9,431 nt of DNA from Desulfobacterales bacterium (GTDB lineage Bacteria > Desulfobacterota > Desulfobacteria > Desulfobacterales > Desulfobacteraceae): NCBI GenBank assembly GCA_022361315.1, contig JAKSBB010000874.1:1-9431 (forward strand), written 5' to 3'. The notes under the pieces were generated by a model, which saw only the letters and a list, made by a program, of their open reading frames with translations, did no database searches and was not told the DNA's origin. The position numbers were made by a program, and so were the translations under genes. Positions 1 to 6,059 of this stretch are shown here, piece after piece. The first letter of the stretch is position 1. Every line of letters begins with the position of its first letter.

Positions 1-1
1 C

Positions 2-265
2 ATTGCCGCCGCTATTCAGGAACAGTCCGCGGCCACCGGGGAAATCGCAGGTAATGTCGGCCAGACTGCCCAGGGAATTGAGGAAATCACCGGCCACATC
101 ACCCAGGGGGCTGAGGTGATCCGGGAAATCAATCAGGACATTGCCTCTGTGAATGATTCCGCAGGAAGAATCTCCGGAGACAGCCGGAAGGTGGCTGAAA
201 ACTCTGAAGAACTGAAGCAGATGGCCGCGCAACTCAATGCCATTGTGGGCAAATTTAAAGTGTAA
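2..265 (+). CDS. Methyl-accepting chemotaxis protein, C-terminal end (partial)
   Basis: An open frame enters from the left edge and ends at TAA 263-265, giving 87 residues. It reads IAAIQEQSAATGEIAGNV near the start and ends AAQLNAIVGKFKV. The EQSAATGEIA-type segment followed by repeated A/I/N-rich heptads is typical of the descending helix of the MCP signalling domain (MCPsignal), after the hairpin tip that contacts CheA and CheW. The sensor, membrane segments and HAMP domain lie outside the window, so the ligand cannot be inferred. The C-terminus ends in GKFKV and has no NWETF-like tether pentapeptide for CheR/CheB. No chemotaxis gene follows; a strong hairpin terminator starts about 27 bases after the stop, so this is the last gene of its transcript. 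The family call is confident; which receptor it is remains unknown. Confidence 0.88.
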   Translation: MAAAIQEQSAATGEIAGNVGQTAQGIEEITGHITQGAEVIREINQDIASVNDSAGRISGDSRKVAENSEELKQMAAQLNAIVGKFKV

Positions 266-289
266 AACGGAGTTCCGGTTGTGCGTAAT

Positions 290-325
290 AAAAAAGGGGG
301 ACCGGCGAAATGCCGGTCCCCCTTT
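290..325. terminator. Bidirectional intrinsic terminator
   Basis: An 11-bp perfect stem (GGGGGACCGGC at 296-306 with GCCGGTCCCCC at 312-322) closes a 5-base loop. It is flanked by A6 at 290-295 on the left and TTT at 323-325 followed by AAATTT on the right. Read on the minus strand the hairpin is followed by T6, a textbook terminator for the small membrane-protein gene at 370-576. Read on the plus strand it ends the chemotaxis receptor transcript, with a shorter T-run. Its position between two convergent genes fits use in both directions. Confidence 0.9.
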
Positions 326-369
326 AAATTTGGTATTAAACCTTCAGGCCTAACTCGAATCTAACGCGG

Positions 370-576
370 TCATTCCGTGGAAAAATCAATCTCACATTGG
401 TCGTTAAGATGAACCCTGAAAAAGTAAACGGCCAATGCCGCCACAGGCACCGCCGCCACAAGGCCGATAATGGGAAGCAGGGTTACGCCGATCACCACAA
501 GTCCGAGGGCTGCGCCGAGCAGGATAATGCCGAGGGTAAACTTTGATATACGCTGGGGAATACATTCGTTGCTCAT
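370..576 (-). CDS. Small two-helix membrane protein, function unknown
   Basis: This 68-residue protein is almost entirely hydrophobic in its middle. Residues about 13-33 (FTLGIILLGAALGLVVIGV) and about 35-53 (IIGLVAAVPVAALAVYFF) form two probable membrane helices joined by a tight LLP turn. A short polar N-terminus precedes them, and an acidic C-terminal tail (NDQCEIDFSTE) follows. There is one cysteine at each end (C5, C61). The start is supported by AAGGAGGA (581-588 on the plus strand), four bases before ATG. The layout resembles the small inner-membrane proteins grouped under DUF2892-like families, but I cannot assign it to one. A candidate promoter lies about 35-60 bases upstream and a strong terminator follows the stop, so it is probably transcribed alone. 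That it is real is fairly sure, given the good ribosome site, coherent membrane topology and terminator; its function is not known. Confidence 0.75.
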   Translation of the reverse strand: MSNECIPQRISKFTLGIILLGAALGLVVIGVTLLPIIGLVAAVPVAALAVYFFRVHLNDQCEIDFSTE

Positions 577-609
577 GATATCCTCCTTAATTTTATTTTG
601 TCTCCAGCT

Positions 610-637
610 ATAATAAATAAGCTGTATTGCCTAACAA
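610..637 (-). promoter_or_regulatory. Candidate sigma-70 promoter of the small membrane-protein gene
   Basis: On the minus strand TTGTTA (632-637; 4 of 6 to TTGACA) is separated by 16 bases from TATTAT (610-615; 5 of 6 to TATAAT). Transcription would begin near 603, giving an untranslated leader of about 27 bases that contains the strong ribosome site. The region is AT-rich, so chance matches are likely; this is a moderate candidate. The rest of the 577-791 gap holds no gene that I can see. Confidence 0.4.
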
Positions 638-791
638 ATTAAGCATTACGATATCAATTTCAAGGTGAACGTGAAAATTTTGTAAATTCAACTCCGATGT
701 GGAATGCGTATAACGGAAACTTTTGCATACCCTTTAGCCAATGCACGGAACTTTTTTAAATCGGGGCGCCGGTCGGCCGGCATATCCGCAT

Positions 792-3074
792 TTACATCCT
801 GCCGGGGCTGGAAGCCAGCACCTTTGCCGCCTCGGATATTCTGGACTGGTCCAGAAGCTCATCTGCATAGGCCCTGGCATCGGTCATCCGTATCCCCATG
901 ATGGTCTTCTGGACATTGGGGATGAACTTGGGATCCACACTCAGGGTGGTGATACCGGCACCGATCAGAAATGGGATATGAATGGGGTCATGGGCCATTT
1001 CCCCACAGACCGATACATCTATGCCCGCCTTCCGGGCGGCGTCGGCAATGGTCCGGATACCCCGGGTCACCGCCGGGTGGTGGGCCAGGTAATGGTCTGC
1101 CACCAGTTTGTTGGCACGGTCCGCCCCCACCATATACTGTATAAAATCATTGGTGCCGATGGCGAAAAAATCCGCCAGCCGGGTAAACTCGTCAATGGTG
1201 GTGAGTACCGACGGCAGTTCCACCATCATACCGATATCAATGGCACTTTCGTGGGGGATGCCTTCCTTCATCAAGGCCTGTGCACAATCCGCCACCACCT
1301 GTTTGGCCTCCAGGAATTGGTCTATGGATGAGATCAGTGGAAACATCAGCCGGACATTCTTTTTACCGTAGGCGGCCCGGAGAATGGCCCGGACTTGGGT
1401 GTCGAAGACTTCTCTGTATTTGAGGGCGAAACGGATGGACCGCAGTCCCAATACGGGGTTTGCTTCCTTAGGCGACCCGGCGTAACTCAGGGCTTTTTCT
1501 CCGCCGGCATCCAGGGTGCGGACTGTGGTCACCTCCCCATCTTCGGTTTGATCGAATAGCTTTTTGTAAATCAGATACTGCTCGTCTTCAGACGGGAAGG
1601 CGGGGCGGATGAGGAAAGGAAACTCGGTACGGTAAAGCCCAACGCCTTCTGCTTTTAATTCGTTGGCCAGGCGGATTTCACTTAAGAGGTTGATGTTGGC
1701 CAGCAGGCGGACACGCTCCCCGTCGCAGGTCAGGGTTTTTTCCTGAACGGACCGGATTTTTGTCTGGGTTTCAGTCTGGGCTTCGGCCTCTGTTTTGGCA
1801 GTGAATAGATCCAGGGTCTGCTGGTCCGGGTTGATGTAAATATTGCCCTGGCCGGTATCCATGAGCAACCGGGTGGTTTCCGGCAACTGGAGCAGCACGG
1901 GATCATCGGCAATGATCAAAGGGATATCCAGGGATCTGGATAAAATGGTCACATGGGAGGTGGTGCCACCGCCCACCAAAATGATACCCCGGATACCGTC
2001 GGCTGTTAATTTCAGAATATCTGACGGATATAAATCTTCGGCCACAACAATGCTGCCCGGTGAGGTTGTCTCCGTCTGGCGGGATGCTTTGAGATTCGAC
2101 AGCAGGCGAATACTCAGGTCTTCCACATCCACGGCTTTTTCCCGGAGGTAGGCATGGGGGCTCCCGGCGAAGATGGTGATGTACTTTTGGGCCAGTTCCT
2201 GAACCACCTCCACCGGGGGGCGGCCTTCACGGATTTTTTCTTCCATCTTGCCGGTGAATTTCTTATCCCTGAGCATCATAAAATGAGCCGTGAAGATCAG
2301 AGACGCGGATTCCGGCAGGGAGGCGGCGAACTTTTCCTGAAGACCTTTTAACTCTGTGGTGGTCTTTTCTAAGGCCTTTTTGAAATCTTCAAGGGTATAC
2401 GTTTTTCCGGAGGTGTCGGGTTCATGGATCACGGCCTTCCTGTTTTTCCGGGACGGCCGGATCATGCCGACGGCCACACCGGCCCGGTCGGATTTACCCC
2501 GGATAAAGGGGGGCAGTCCCGTGATGGCCTCTTCCCTGTCCGGGGTTTCACCGGGCAGGGTCATGATCAGGCGGGCGTTTTCAACCGCGCCCCCAAGCTG
2601 GGTGGCTGCTGTTTTCAGGGCCCGTTCGTCAAAATAGGTGAAATGGTCTATTTCCCGGTGCTGCACCACCAATACCCCTACTTTTTCCACCCCTCTGCGG
2701 ATGGGCACACAGAGGAAGGAATTAAAGGGGTCTTCATCGGCATCTGCAAAGTATTTGAATCCGGGATTTGCCCGGGCATTGCCTTCACGTAATATCCGTC
2801 CTGTTGAATAGCATTGTCCCACAAGACCTTCCCCCGGCTTCATTCTGACCTGGTTCACCGCATCCGGATTCAGTCCCCGGGTGGCGTTGAGGACCAGATC
2901 ACGGCTGTTGCCGTCAAACAGATAGATGGAGCAGACATGGGCTTTGAGATGTTTGGCCACAAGACCGGCGGCACCGGCCAGAAAGGTTTCAATATCCGCA
3001 TCAGCCGTAACGATGGCGGTGAGATCCGTGAGATCGCACAGCAGGTTGAGATGGTCAGGTTCTCTTGTGTTCAT
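792..3074 (-). CDS. ptsP: Phosphoenolpyruvate-protein phosphotransferase PtsP (enzyme I-Ntr)
   Basis: This cytoplasmic enzyme autophosphorylates from phosphoenolpyruvate and passes the phosphate to NPr (PtsO) and on to EIIA-Ntr (PtsN), a regulatory relay rather than a sugar importer. All domains are visible in its 760 residues, close to the usual PtsP length of about 750. Residues about 10-170 are a GAF sensor domain. Residues about 190-330 are the PEP-utiliser N-terminal region that docks NPr. The swivelling phosphohistidine domain carries GGGTTSH with the active-site His374. The PEP-binding barrel from about 450 onward has GLYRTEF (Arg482), RTLDAGGEKAL (Arg519), MVELPS (Glu619), GTNDFIQY and the catalytic Cys690 in VCGEMAHDP. 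Nothing essential is missing. The start is ATG at 3074 with only a weak GGAAA upstream. No ptsO or ptsN lies in the window, so its partners must be elsewhere. The GAF domain binds glutamine in some enterobacterial PtsP; whether that holds here is open. Confidence 0.95.
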   Translation of the reverse strand: MNTREPDHLNLLCDLTDLTAIVTADADIETFLAGAAGLVAKHLKAHVCSIYLFDGNSRDLVLNATRGLNPDAVNQVRMKPGEGLVGQCYSTGRILREGNARANPGFKYFADADEDPFNSFLCVPIRRGVEKVGVLVVQHREIDHFTYFDERALKTAATQLGGAVENARLIMTLPGETPDREEAITGLPPFIRGKSDRAGVAVGMIRPSRKNRKAVIHEPDTSGKTYTLEDFKKALEKTTTELKGLQEKFAASLPESASLIFTAHFMMLRDKKFTGKMEEKIREGRPPVEVVQELAQKYITIFAGSPHAYLREKAVDVEDLSIRLLSNLKASRQTETTSPGSIVVAEDLYPSDILKLTADGIRGIILVGGGTTSHVTILSRSLDIPLIIADDPVLLQLPETTRLLMDTGQGNIYINPDQQTLDLFTAKTEAEAQTETQTKIRSVQEKTLTCDGERVRLLANINLLSEIRLANELKAEGVGLYRTEFPFLIRPAFPSEDEQYLIYKKLFDQTEDGEVTTVRTLDAGGEKALSYAGSPKEANPVLGLRSIRFALKYREVFDTQVRAILRAAYGKKNVRLMFPLISSIDQFLEAKQVVADCAQALMKEGIPHESAIDIGMMVELPSVLTTIDEFTRLADFFAIGTNDFIQYMVGADRANKLVADHYLAHHPAVTRGIRTIADAARKAGIDVSVCGEMAHDPIHIPFLIGAGITTLSVDPKFIPNVQKTIMGIRMTDARAYADELLDQSRISEAAKVLASSPGRM

Positions 3075-3130
3075 TTTCCGATTACTTCAGCTTTTAAACG
3101 TTTACACCAGGATTGTTCAGTTTCGATTTT

Positions 3131-3159
3131 AGTCTAATGATTAAAGCGCTAAGATTCAA
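3131..3159 (-). promoter_or_regulatory. Candidate promoter of ptsP
   Basis: On the minus strand TTGAAT (3154-3159; 4 of 6) and TAGACT (3131-3136; 4 of 6) are separated by 17 bases. They lie about 60 bases upstream of the ptsP start, just downstream of the terminator that ends the preceding gene. This suggests ptsP is transcribed on its own. A perfect 10-bp palindrome TAAACGTTTA sits at 3095-3104, between this promoter and the start codon. The match to consensus is only fair. Confidence 0.3.
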
Positions 3160-3184
3160 GGCTGGAGATGTAAGATAAGGATAC

Positions 3185-3223
3185 AAAAAAAGGGCTGCCC
3201 CGTTAGAGGCAGCCCCAAAAAAA
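3185..3223 (-). terminator. Intrinsic terminator of the acyl-CoA dehydrogenase gene
   Basis: An 8-bp stem (GGGCTGCC at 3192-3199 with GGCAGCCC at 3208-3215) closes an 8-base loop. Read on the minus strand it is preceded by an A-run, which is T-rich on the other strand, and followed directly by T7 (3185-3191). It lies about 45 bases past the stop of the acyl-CoA dehydrogenase gene and before ptsP, so the two same-strand genes are separate transcription units. Confidence 0.88.
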
Positions 3224-3267
3224 GGATAGCTGATTAAATTTTTTTTTGTGGGAACCGGTCCCGTTAT

Positions 3268-5082
3268 TTAGCTGGGAAACATGTTGTCTTCAATATCCAC
3301 GGCCACGGAACAGGTGTTCATCAATGCGGCAAACCGGCCCATGGTGACGGGCAACTGGCTTTCCACATAGAATTCAAGGGACTTGATGATGCCTTCGTAG
3401 AACGGTTTGTCTTTCTTTTTGGCCTTTTCAAGTTTTTCAGCAGCGATGGAAGCTCTCCACAGCAGCATCCAGGCCATGACGGTGTCGCCGGTGGCATCCT
3501 GGAAGGGATGGGCGTTGGCAAAGGCGGCCAGGAATTTGTCGCTCATGGCGGTGGTGCCCATGTGCAGGGCAACTTCGCCCAGTTTATTGATGACTTCTTC
3601 CACCTTGACGGCGGCTTTTTCCAGAGCGGGAATGCCTTTGGCCGCGGCCAGGGTCTGCTGCATTTCACCAAACAGGTCCATGATGGGTTTACCCTTGTTC
3701 ATACCCAGCTTACGGCCCAGGAGATCCATGGCCTGGATGCCGTTGGTGCCTTCGTAGATCATGGTGATCCGGCAGTCTCTCAGCAATTGAGCCATGGGAT
3801 ACTCTTCAATGAAGCCGTAACCGCCGTATACCTGCATGCCCTGGGAGCAGACCTCAAAGGAACGGTCGGTGACGTAGCCCTTGGCAATGGGGGTGAGGAC
3901 TTCAACGAAGCCCTGGTATTTGGCCTTTTCTTCGTCAGTGGGGGCATGTTTGGCCATGTCTGAGCAGTAGTGGACGTAGTAGAGCAGGGAGCGCATGCCC
4001 TCAACGTTGGTCTTCATCATCATGAGCTGGCGTCTCACGTCAGGATGACGGAAGATGGATACAGCTTCGGCATCCGGGTTCATGATGTCTTTCAGGTCGC
4101 GGCCCTGGATACGGTTTTTGGCATAGTCAAGGGCGTACATGTAGGAGGTGGTGGCGCAGGCGAATCCCTGGAAACCCACCAGGAGACGGGCAGCGTTCAT
4201 CATGAGGAACATGGCCTTCATGCCTTTGTTCTCTTCGCCCAGCAGGGTACCCACACAGGCGCCCTTGGAACCCAGGGACAGGGAACAGGTTGAATTGCCG
4301 TGGATGCCCATCTTGTGTTCGATACCGGTGCAGATCACGTCGTTGAAATCGCCCAGAGAACCGTCGGAATTCACGCGGAACTTGGGAACCAGGAAGAGGG
4401 AAATACCCTTGGTGCCGGCAGGGGCGCCTTCGATTCTGGCCAGAACCGGATGGATAATATTTTCAGCCAGGTCATGTTCACCACCTGAGATGAAAATTTT
4501 CTCACCCACGATGTTATAAGTGCCGTCCCCGTTGGGAATGGCTTTGGTGGTGAGTGCCCCAACGTCGGACCCTGCGCCGGGCTCGGTGAGGAGCATGGTG
4601 CCGCACCATTTGCCGGTGTACATGTTTTTCAGGTAGATGTCTTTCTGCTCCTGGGTACCGAAATGCTCCACCAGGTGACCGGCGCCCTGGGTCAGACCCG
4701 GGTACATCATAAAGGGATAGTTGGCGCCGTTGAAATATTCGGCAGCGGCAGAGGCCACGGTGTAAGGCATGCCCTGTCCGCCCCATTCCGGATCTTCGGT
4801 GGGAGCCAGCCATTCACCTTCGGTAAAAATCTCAAACAGACGTTTGAAAGAGTCCGGTGTGGTTACCTCGCCGTTCTCAAGCTTACAGCCCTGCTCATCC
4901 CCTTCCTTGGACGCGGGAAGCAGTTCCTTGACGGCAAGCTGCCTGGCTTCGGAAATGACCATATCAATGGTTTTCTTGTTGAAATCTGCAAAATCTTCAT
5001 TCAGATCCGCCAGGGTTTCTGCCTGGAGTTGTTCATGAAGTACAAATTCAATGTCCCGTCTGTCGGAAATAACCTGTGCCAT
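3268..5082 (-). CDS. Acyl-CoA dehydrogenase, long (about 600-aa) type
   Basis: This FAD flavoprotein oxidises an acyl-CoA to the trans-2-enoyl-CoA and passes electrons to an electron-transfer flavoprotein. At 604 residues it belongs to the long class with an extra C-terminal domain (DmdC/AcdA-like), rather than the 380-residue short-chain class. Residues about 40-155 form the N-terminal helical domain. The flavin/substrate loop follows (CGTMLLTEPGAGSDVGAL, about 160-177), then the central beta domain (about 160-280) and the C-terminal helical domain with YGGYGFIEEYPM and MIYEGTNGIQAMDLLGRKL, where Glu444 is the likely catalytic base. The last 130 residues are the long-form extension. ATG at 5082 is backed by AGGAGG (5092-5097 on the plus strand) nine bases upstream. 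It has its own terminator and no etf, thiolase or CoA-ligase partner in view. The substrate is not determined: medium/long-chain, branched or 3-methylthiopropionyl-CoA are all possible. Confidence 0.92.
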   Translation of the reverse strand: MAQVISDRRDIEFVLHEQLQAETLADLNEDFADFNKKTIDMVISEARQLAVKELLPASKEGDEQGCKLENGEVTTPDSFKRLFEIFTEGEWLAPTEDPEWGGQGMPYTVASAAAEYFNGANYPFMMYPGLTQGAGHLVEHFGTQEQKDIYLKNMYTGKWCGTMLLTEPGAGSDVGALTTKAIPNGDGTYNIVGEKIFISGGEHDLAENIIHPVLARIEGAPAGTKGISLFLVPKFRVNSDGSLGDFNDVICTGIEHKMGIHGNSTCSLSLGSKGACVGTLLGEENKGMKAMFLMMNAARLLVGFQGFACATTSYMYALDYAKNRIQGRDLKDIMNPDAEAVSIFRHPDVRRQLMMMKTNVEGMRSLLYYVHYCSDMAKHAPTDEEKAKYQGFVEVLTPIAKGYVTDRSFEVCSQGMQVYGGYGFIEEYPMAQLLRDCRITMIYEGTNGIQAMDLLGRKLGMNKGKPIMDLFGEMQQTLAAAKGIPALEKAAVKVEEVINKLGEVALHMGTTAMSDKFLAAFANAHPFQDATGDTVMAWMLLWRASIAAEKLEKAKKKDKPFYEGIIKSLEFYVESQLPVTMGRFAALMNTCSVAVDIEDNMFPS

Positions 5083-5384
5083 GTTTTAGTGCCTCCTGAT
5101 GATTCTATTAAAATAACTATATCTAAAATTCACAGTATCAAAAAATCAGAGATGAATTCATCCTCATTCCTGATGGTTCGGCATCGCTCGGGGTGGGTTG
5201 GATAGGCGTCTGCAATGATATATTTGAATTCATTGCCAATAAGCTGTTTTTCTGTGTGAGGTTCAATATGGTTTTTCCCGGTAATGCCAGTTTATTCATA
5301 ATGAATACTCATTCATTGCACTAATTTGGGGTGTAGTCAATGATTTTTTTTACAAATGAAGGAATCGTTGGTATAACGTTGTTT
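5083..5384. other. Divergent intergenic region with palindromes
   Basis: About 300 bases separate the divergent acyl-CoA dehydrogenase and DUF523 starts, and I see no gene there. It is AT-rich and contains three palindromes built from TGAAT/ATTCA: GATGAATTCATC (5151-5162), TGAATTCA (5225-5232) and the 18-base inverted repeat at 5300-5317. The ribosome site of the dehydrogenase is at 5092-5097. Promoters for both genes should lie here. The best -10-like hexamer toward DUF523 is CATAAT at 5297-5302, which overlaps the left arm of the inverted repeat but lacks a good -35 box. No convincing promoter is visible for the dehydrogenase. Confidence 0.6.
5300..5317. promoter_or_regulatory. TetR-operator-like inverted repeat AATGAAT-N4-ATTCATT
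   Basis: Perfect 7-base arms (5300-5306 and 5311-5317) flank the spacer ACTC. The size, symmetry and TGAA/TTCA core resemble operators of TetR-family repressors, several of which control acyl-CoA metabolism genes. It lies 218 bases upstream of the acyl-CoA dehydrogenase start and 23-68 bases upstream of the DUF523 start, depending on which start is used. It overlaps a CATAAT hexamer that could be a -10 element, a position suited to repression. No regulator gene is in the window. The repeat is directly visible; its role and binding protein are inferred. Confidence 0.5.
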
Positions 5385-5861
5385 ATGGAAAAGATATTGA
5401 TTTCAGCCTGCCTCCTGGGCGAGGCGGTACGGTATGATGGCAAATCGCAACCCCTAGATCATCCTTATATAAAGCGGTTGGTTTCGGAAGGTCGGCTCAT
5501 TCCCTTTTGCCCGGAAGTCGAAGGTGGCCTGCCGGTACCCCGGCCGCCGGCAGAGATTTCCGGTGGCAGTGCAGAAGACGTTCTCGGGGGAAAGGCTAAG
5601 ATTATCACAGGGGAAGGGGAGGTGACCGATGCCTTTGTGGCAGGGGCAAAAAAAGCCCTTGATCTTGTAAACCGGCATGGCATCCGGTTTGCCCTGCTCA
5701 AGGAAAAAAGTCCTTCATGCGGATCTGCATTAATATACGACGGCAGCTTTCGGGGTAAACTGGTTGAGGGTGTGGGTATTACCACAGCTTTGTTAAGAAA
5801 AAATGAGGTGGCTGTTTATGGTGAAAGCCAAATTGATGAACTGAAAAAATGCATAATTTAA
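5385..5861 (+). CDS. DUF523 family protein
   Basis: A 158-residue cytoplasmic protein that starts MEKILISACLLGEAVRYDGK, the usual N-terminus of DUF523. Other conserved blocks are FCPEVEGGLPVPRPPAEI (about residues 41-58) and the SPSCGSALIYDG block (about 109-120), followed by GVGITTALL. Three cysteines stand in conserved motifs (ACLLG, CPE, SPSCG) and could bind a metal or Fe-S centre; no biochemical role is firmly established for the family. An in-frame ATG at 5340 would add 15 residues (MIFFTNEGIVGITLF). I chose 5385 because the family's conserved sequence begins there, but neither start has a strong Shine-Dalgarno; GGGGTG at 5328-5333 would fit the upstream start. A hairpin with a T-run follows the stop, so the gene is probably monocistronic. 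Confidence 0.87.
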   Translation: MEKILISACLLGEAVRYDGKSQPLDHPYIKRLVSEGRLIPFCPEVEGGLPVPRPPAEISGGSAEDVLGGKAKIITGEGEVTDAFVAGAKKALDLVNRHGIRFALLKEKSPSCGSALIYDGSFRGKLVEGVGITTALLRKNEVAVYGESQIDELKKCII

Positions 5862-5905
5862 GCGATTTATGCGTATTTATTTGCATAAAATTCAGTAAAT
5901 TAGAG

Positions 5906-5948
5906 AGTTGACGCCATGAGGTATTACTTGACCGGGTCAACTTTTTTT
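5906..5948 (+). terminator. Hairpin with T7, probable terminator after the DUF523 gene
   Basis: A run of seven T (5942-5948) follows GTCAAC (5936-5941). Two upstream segments can pair with that right arm: AGTTGAC at 5906-5912, which gives a 7-bp stem with a 23-base loop, and TTGAC at 5928-5932, which gives a compact 5-bp hairpin. Either would place a stem next to the T-run about 45-75 bases past the DUF523 stop. The stems are short and AT-containing, so efficiency may be partial and some read-through into the ABC operon is possible. Confidence 0.6.
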
Positions 5949-6000
5949 GTTAGGTCTATTATTTGATTTTGCAAATTAAAATGTGCTGTAAGACCAGACC

Positions 6001-6054
6001 GTTGGAGGGACGCAGGTGTCTTTCCAACAAAGAAGTATAACTTTTATTTGGAGG
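6001..6054 (+). promoter_or_regulatory. Leader hairpin and possible SD/anti-SD switch upstream of the binding-protein gene
   Basis: GTTGGAGGGAC (6001-6011) can pair with GTCTTTCCAAC (6018-6028) as an 11-bp stem with two G-U pairs and a 6-base loop. TTGGAGG occurs again at 6048-6054, where it is the Shine-Dalgarno of the binding-protein gene, five bases before ATG 6060. The TTTCCAA segment can therefore pair with either copy. With the upstream copy the ribosome site is free; with the downstream copy (7 bp, two G-U) it would be masked. Tandem AGACC copies at 5991-6000 can also compete for GTCT (6018-6021). No known riboswitch class is recognised. The pairings are visible; regulation is inferred. 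Confidence 0.45.
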
Positions 6055-6059
6055 ATAGG

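Noticed and set aside
768..781. Hairpin GCCGG-TCGG-CCGGC just past the ptsP stop as a terminator.
   Set aside because: The stem is only 5 bp and no T-run follows it on the minus strand, so it does not qualify as an intrinsic terminator.
741..1331. A 196-codon plus-strand frame, and several shorter ones across 1108-3137.
   Set aside because: They lie on the opposite strand of ptsP, whose catalytic motifs are intact, and they have no coherent domains or ribosome sites.
3250..3262. Near-palindrome GGGAACCGGTCCC just past the acyl-CoA dehydrogenase stop.
   Set aside because: On the minus strand it is followed by an A-run rather than T, and the stem is short. The real terminator is the hairpin at 3185-3223.
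3407..5205. Plus-strand frames of 89-180 codons antisense to the acyl-CoA dehydrogenase.
   Set aside because: The minus-strand gene is complete with conserved motifs throughout; the antisense frames show no family features.
5969..6041. Sigma-70 or sigma-54 promoter for the ABC operon (TTGCAA, TAAAAT, TATAAC hexamers).
   Set aside because: No pair of boxes has acceptable spacing and no GG-N10-GC sigma-54 signature is present, so no promoter is called.
6048..6059. TTG at 6048 as the start of the binding protein.
   Set aside because: It forms part of the Shine-Dalgarno TTGGAGG; ATG 6060 follows that site at five bases and gives a standard signal peptide start MKK.
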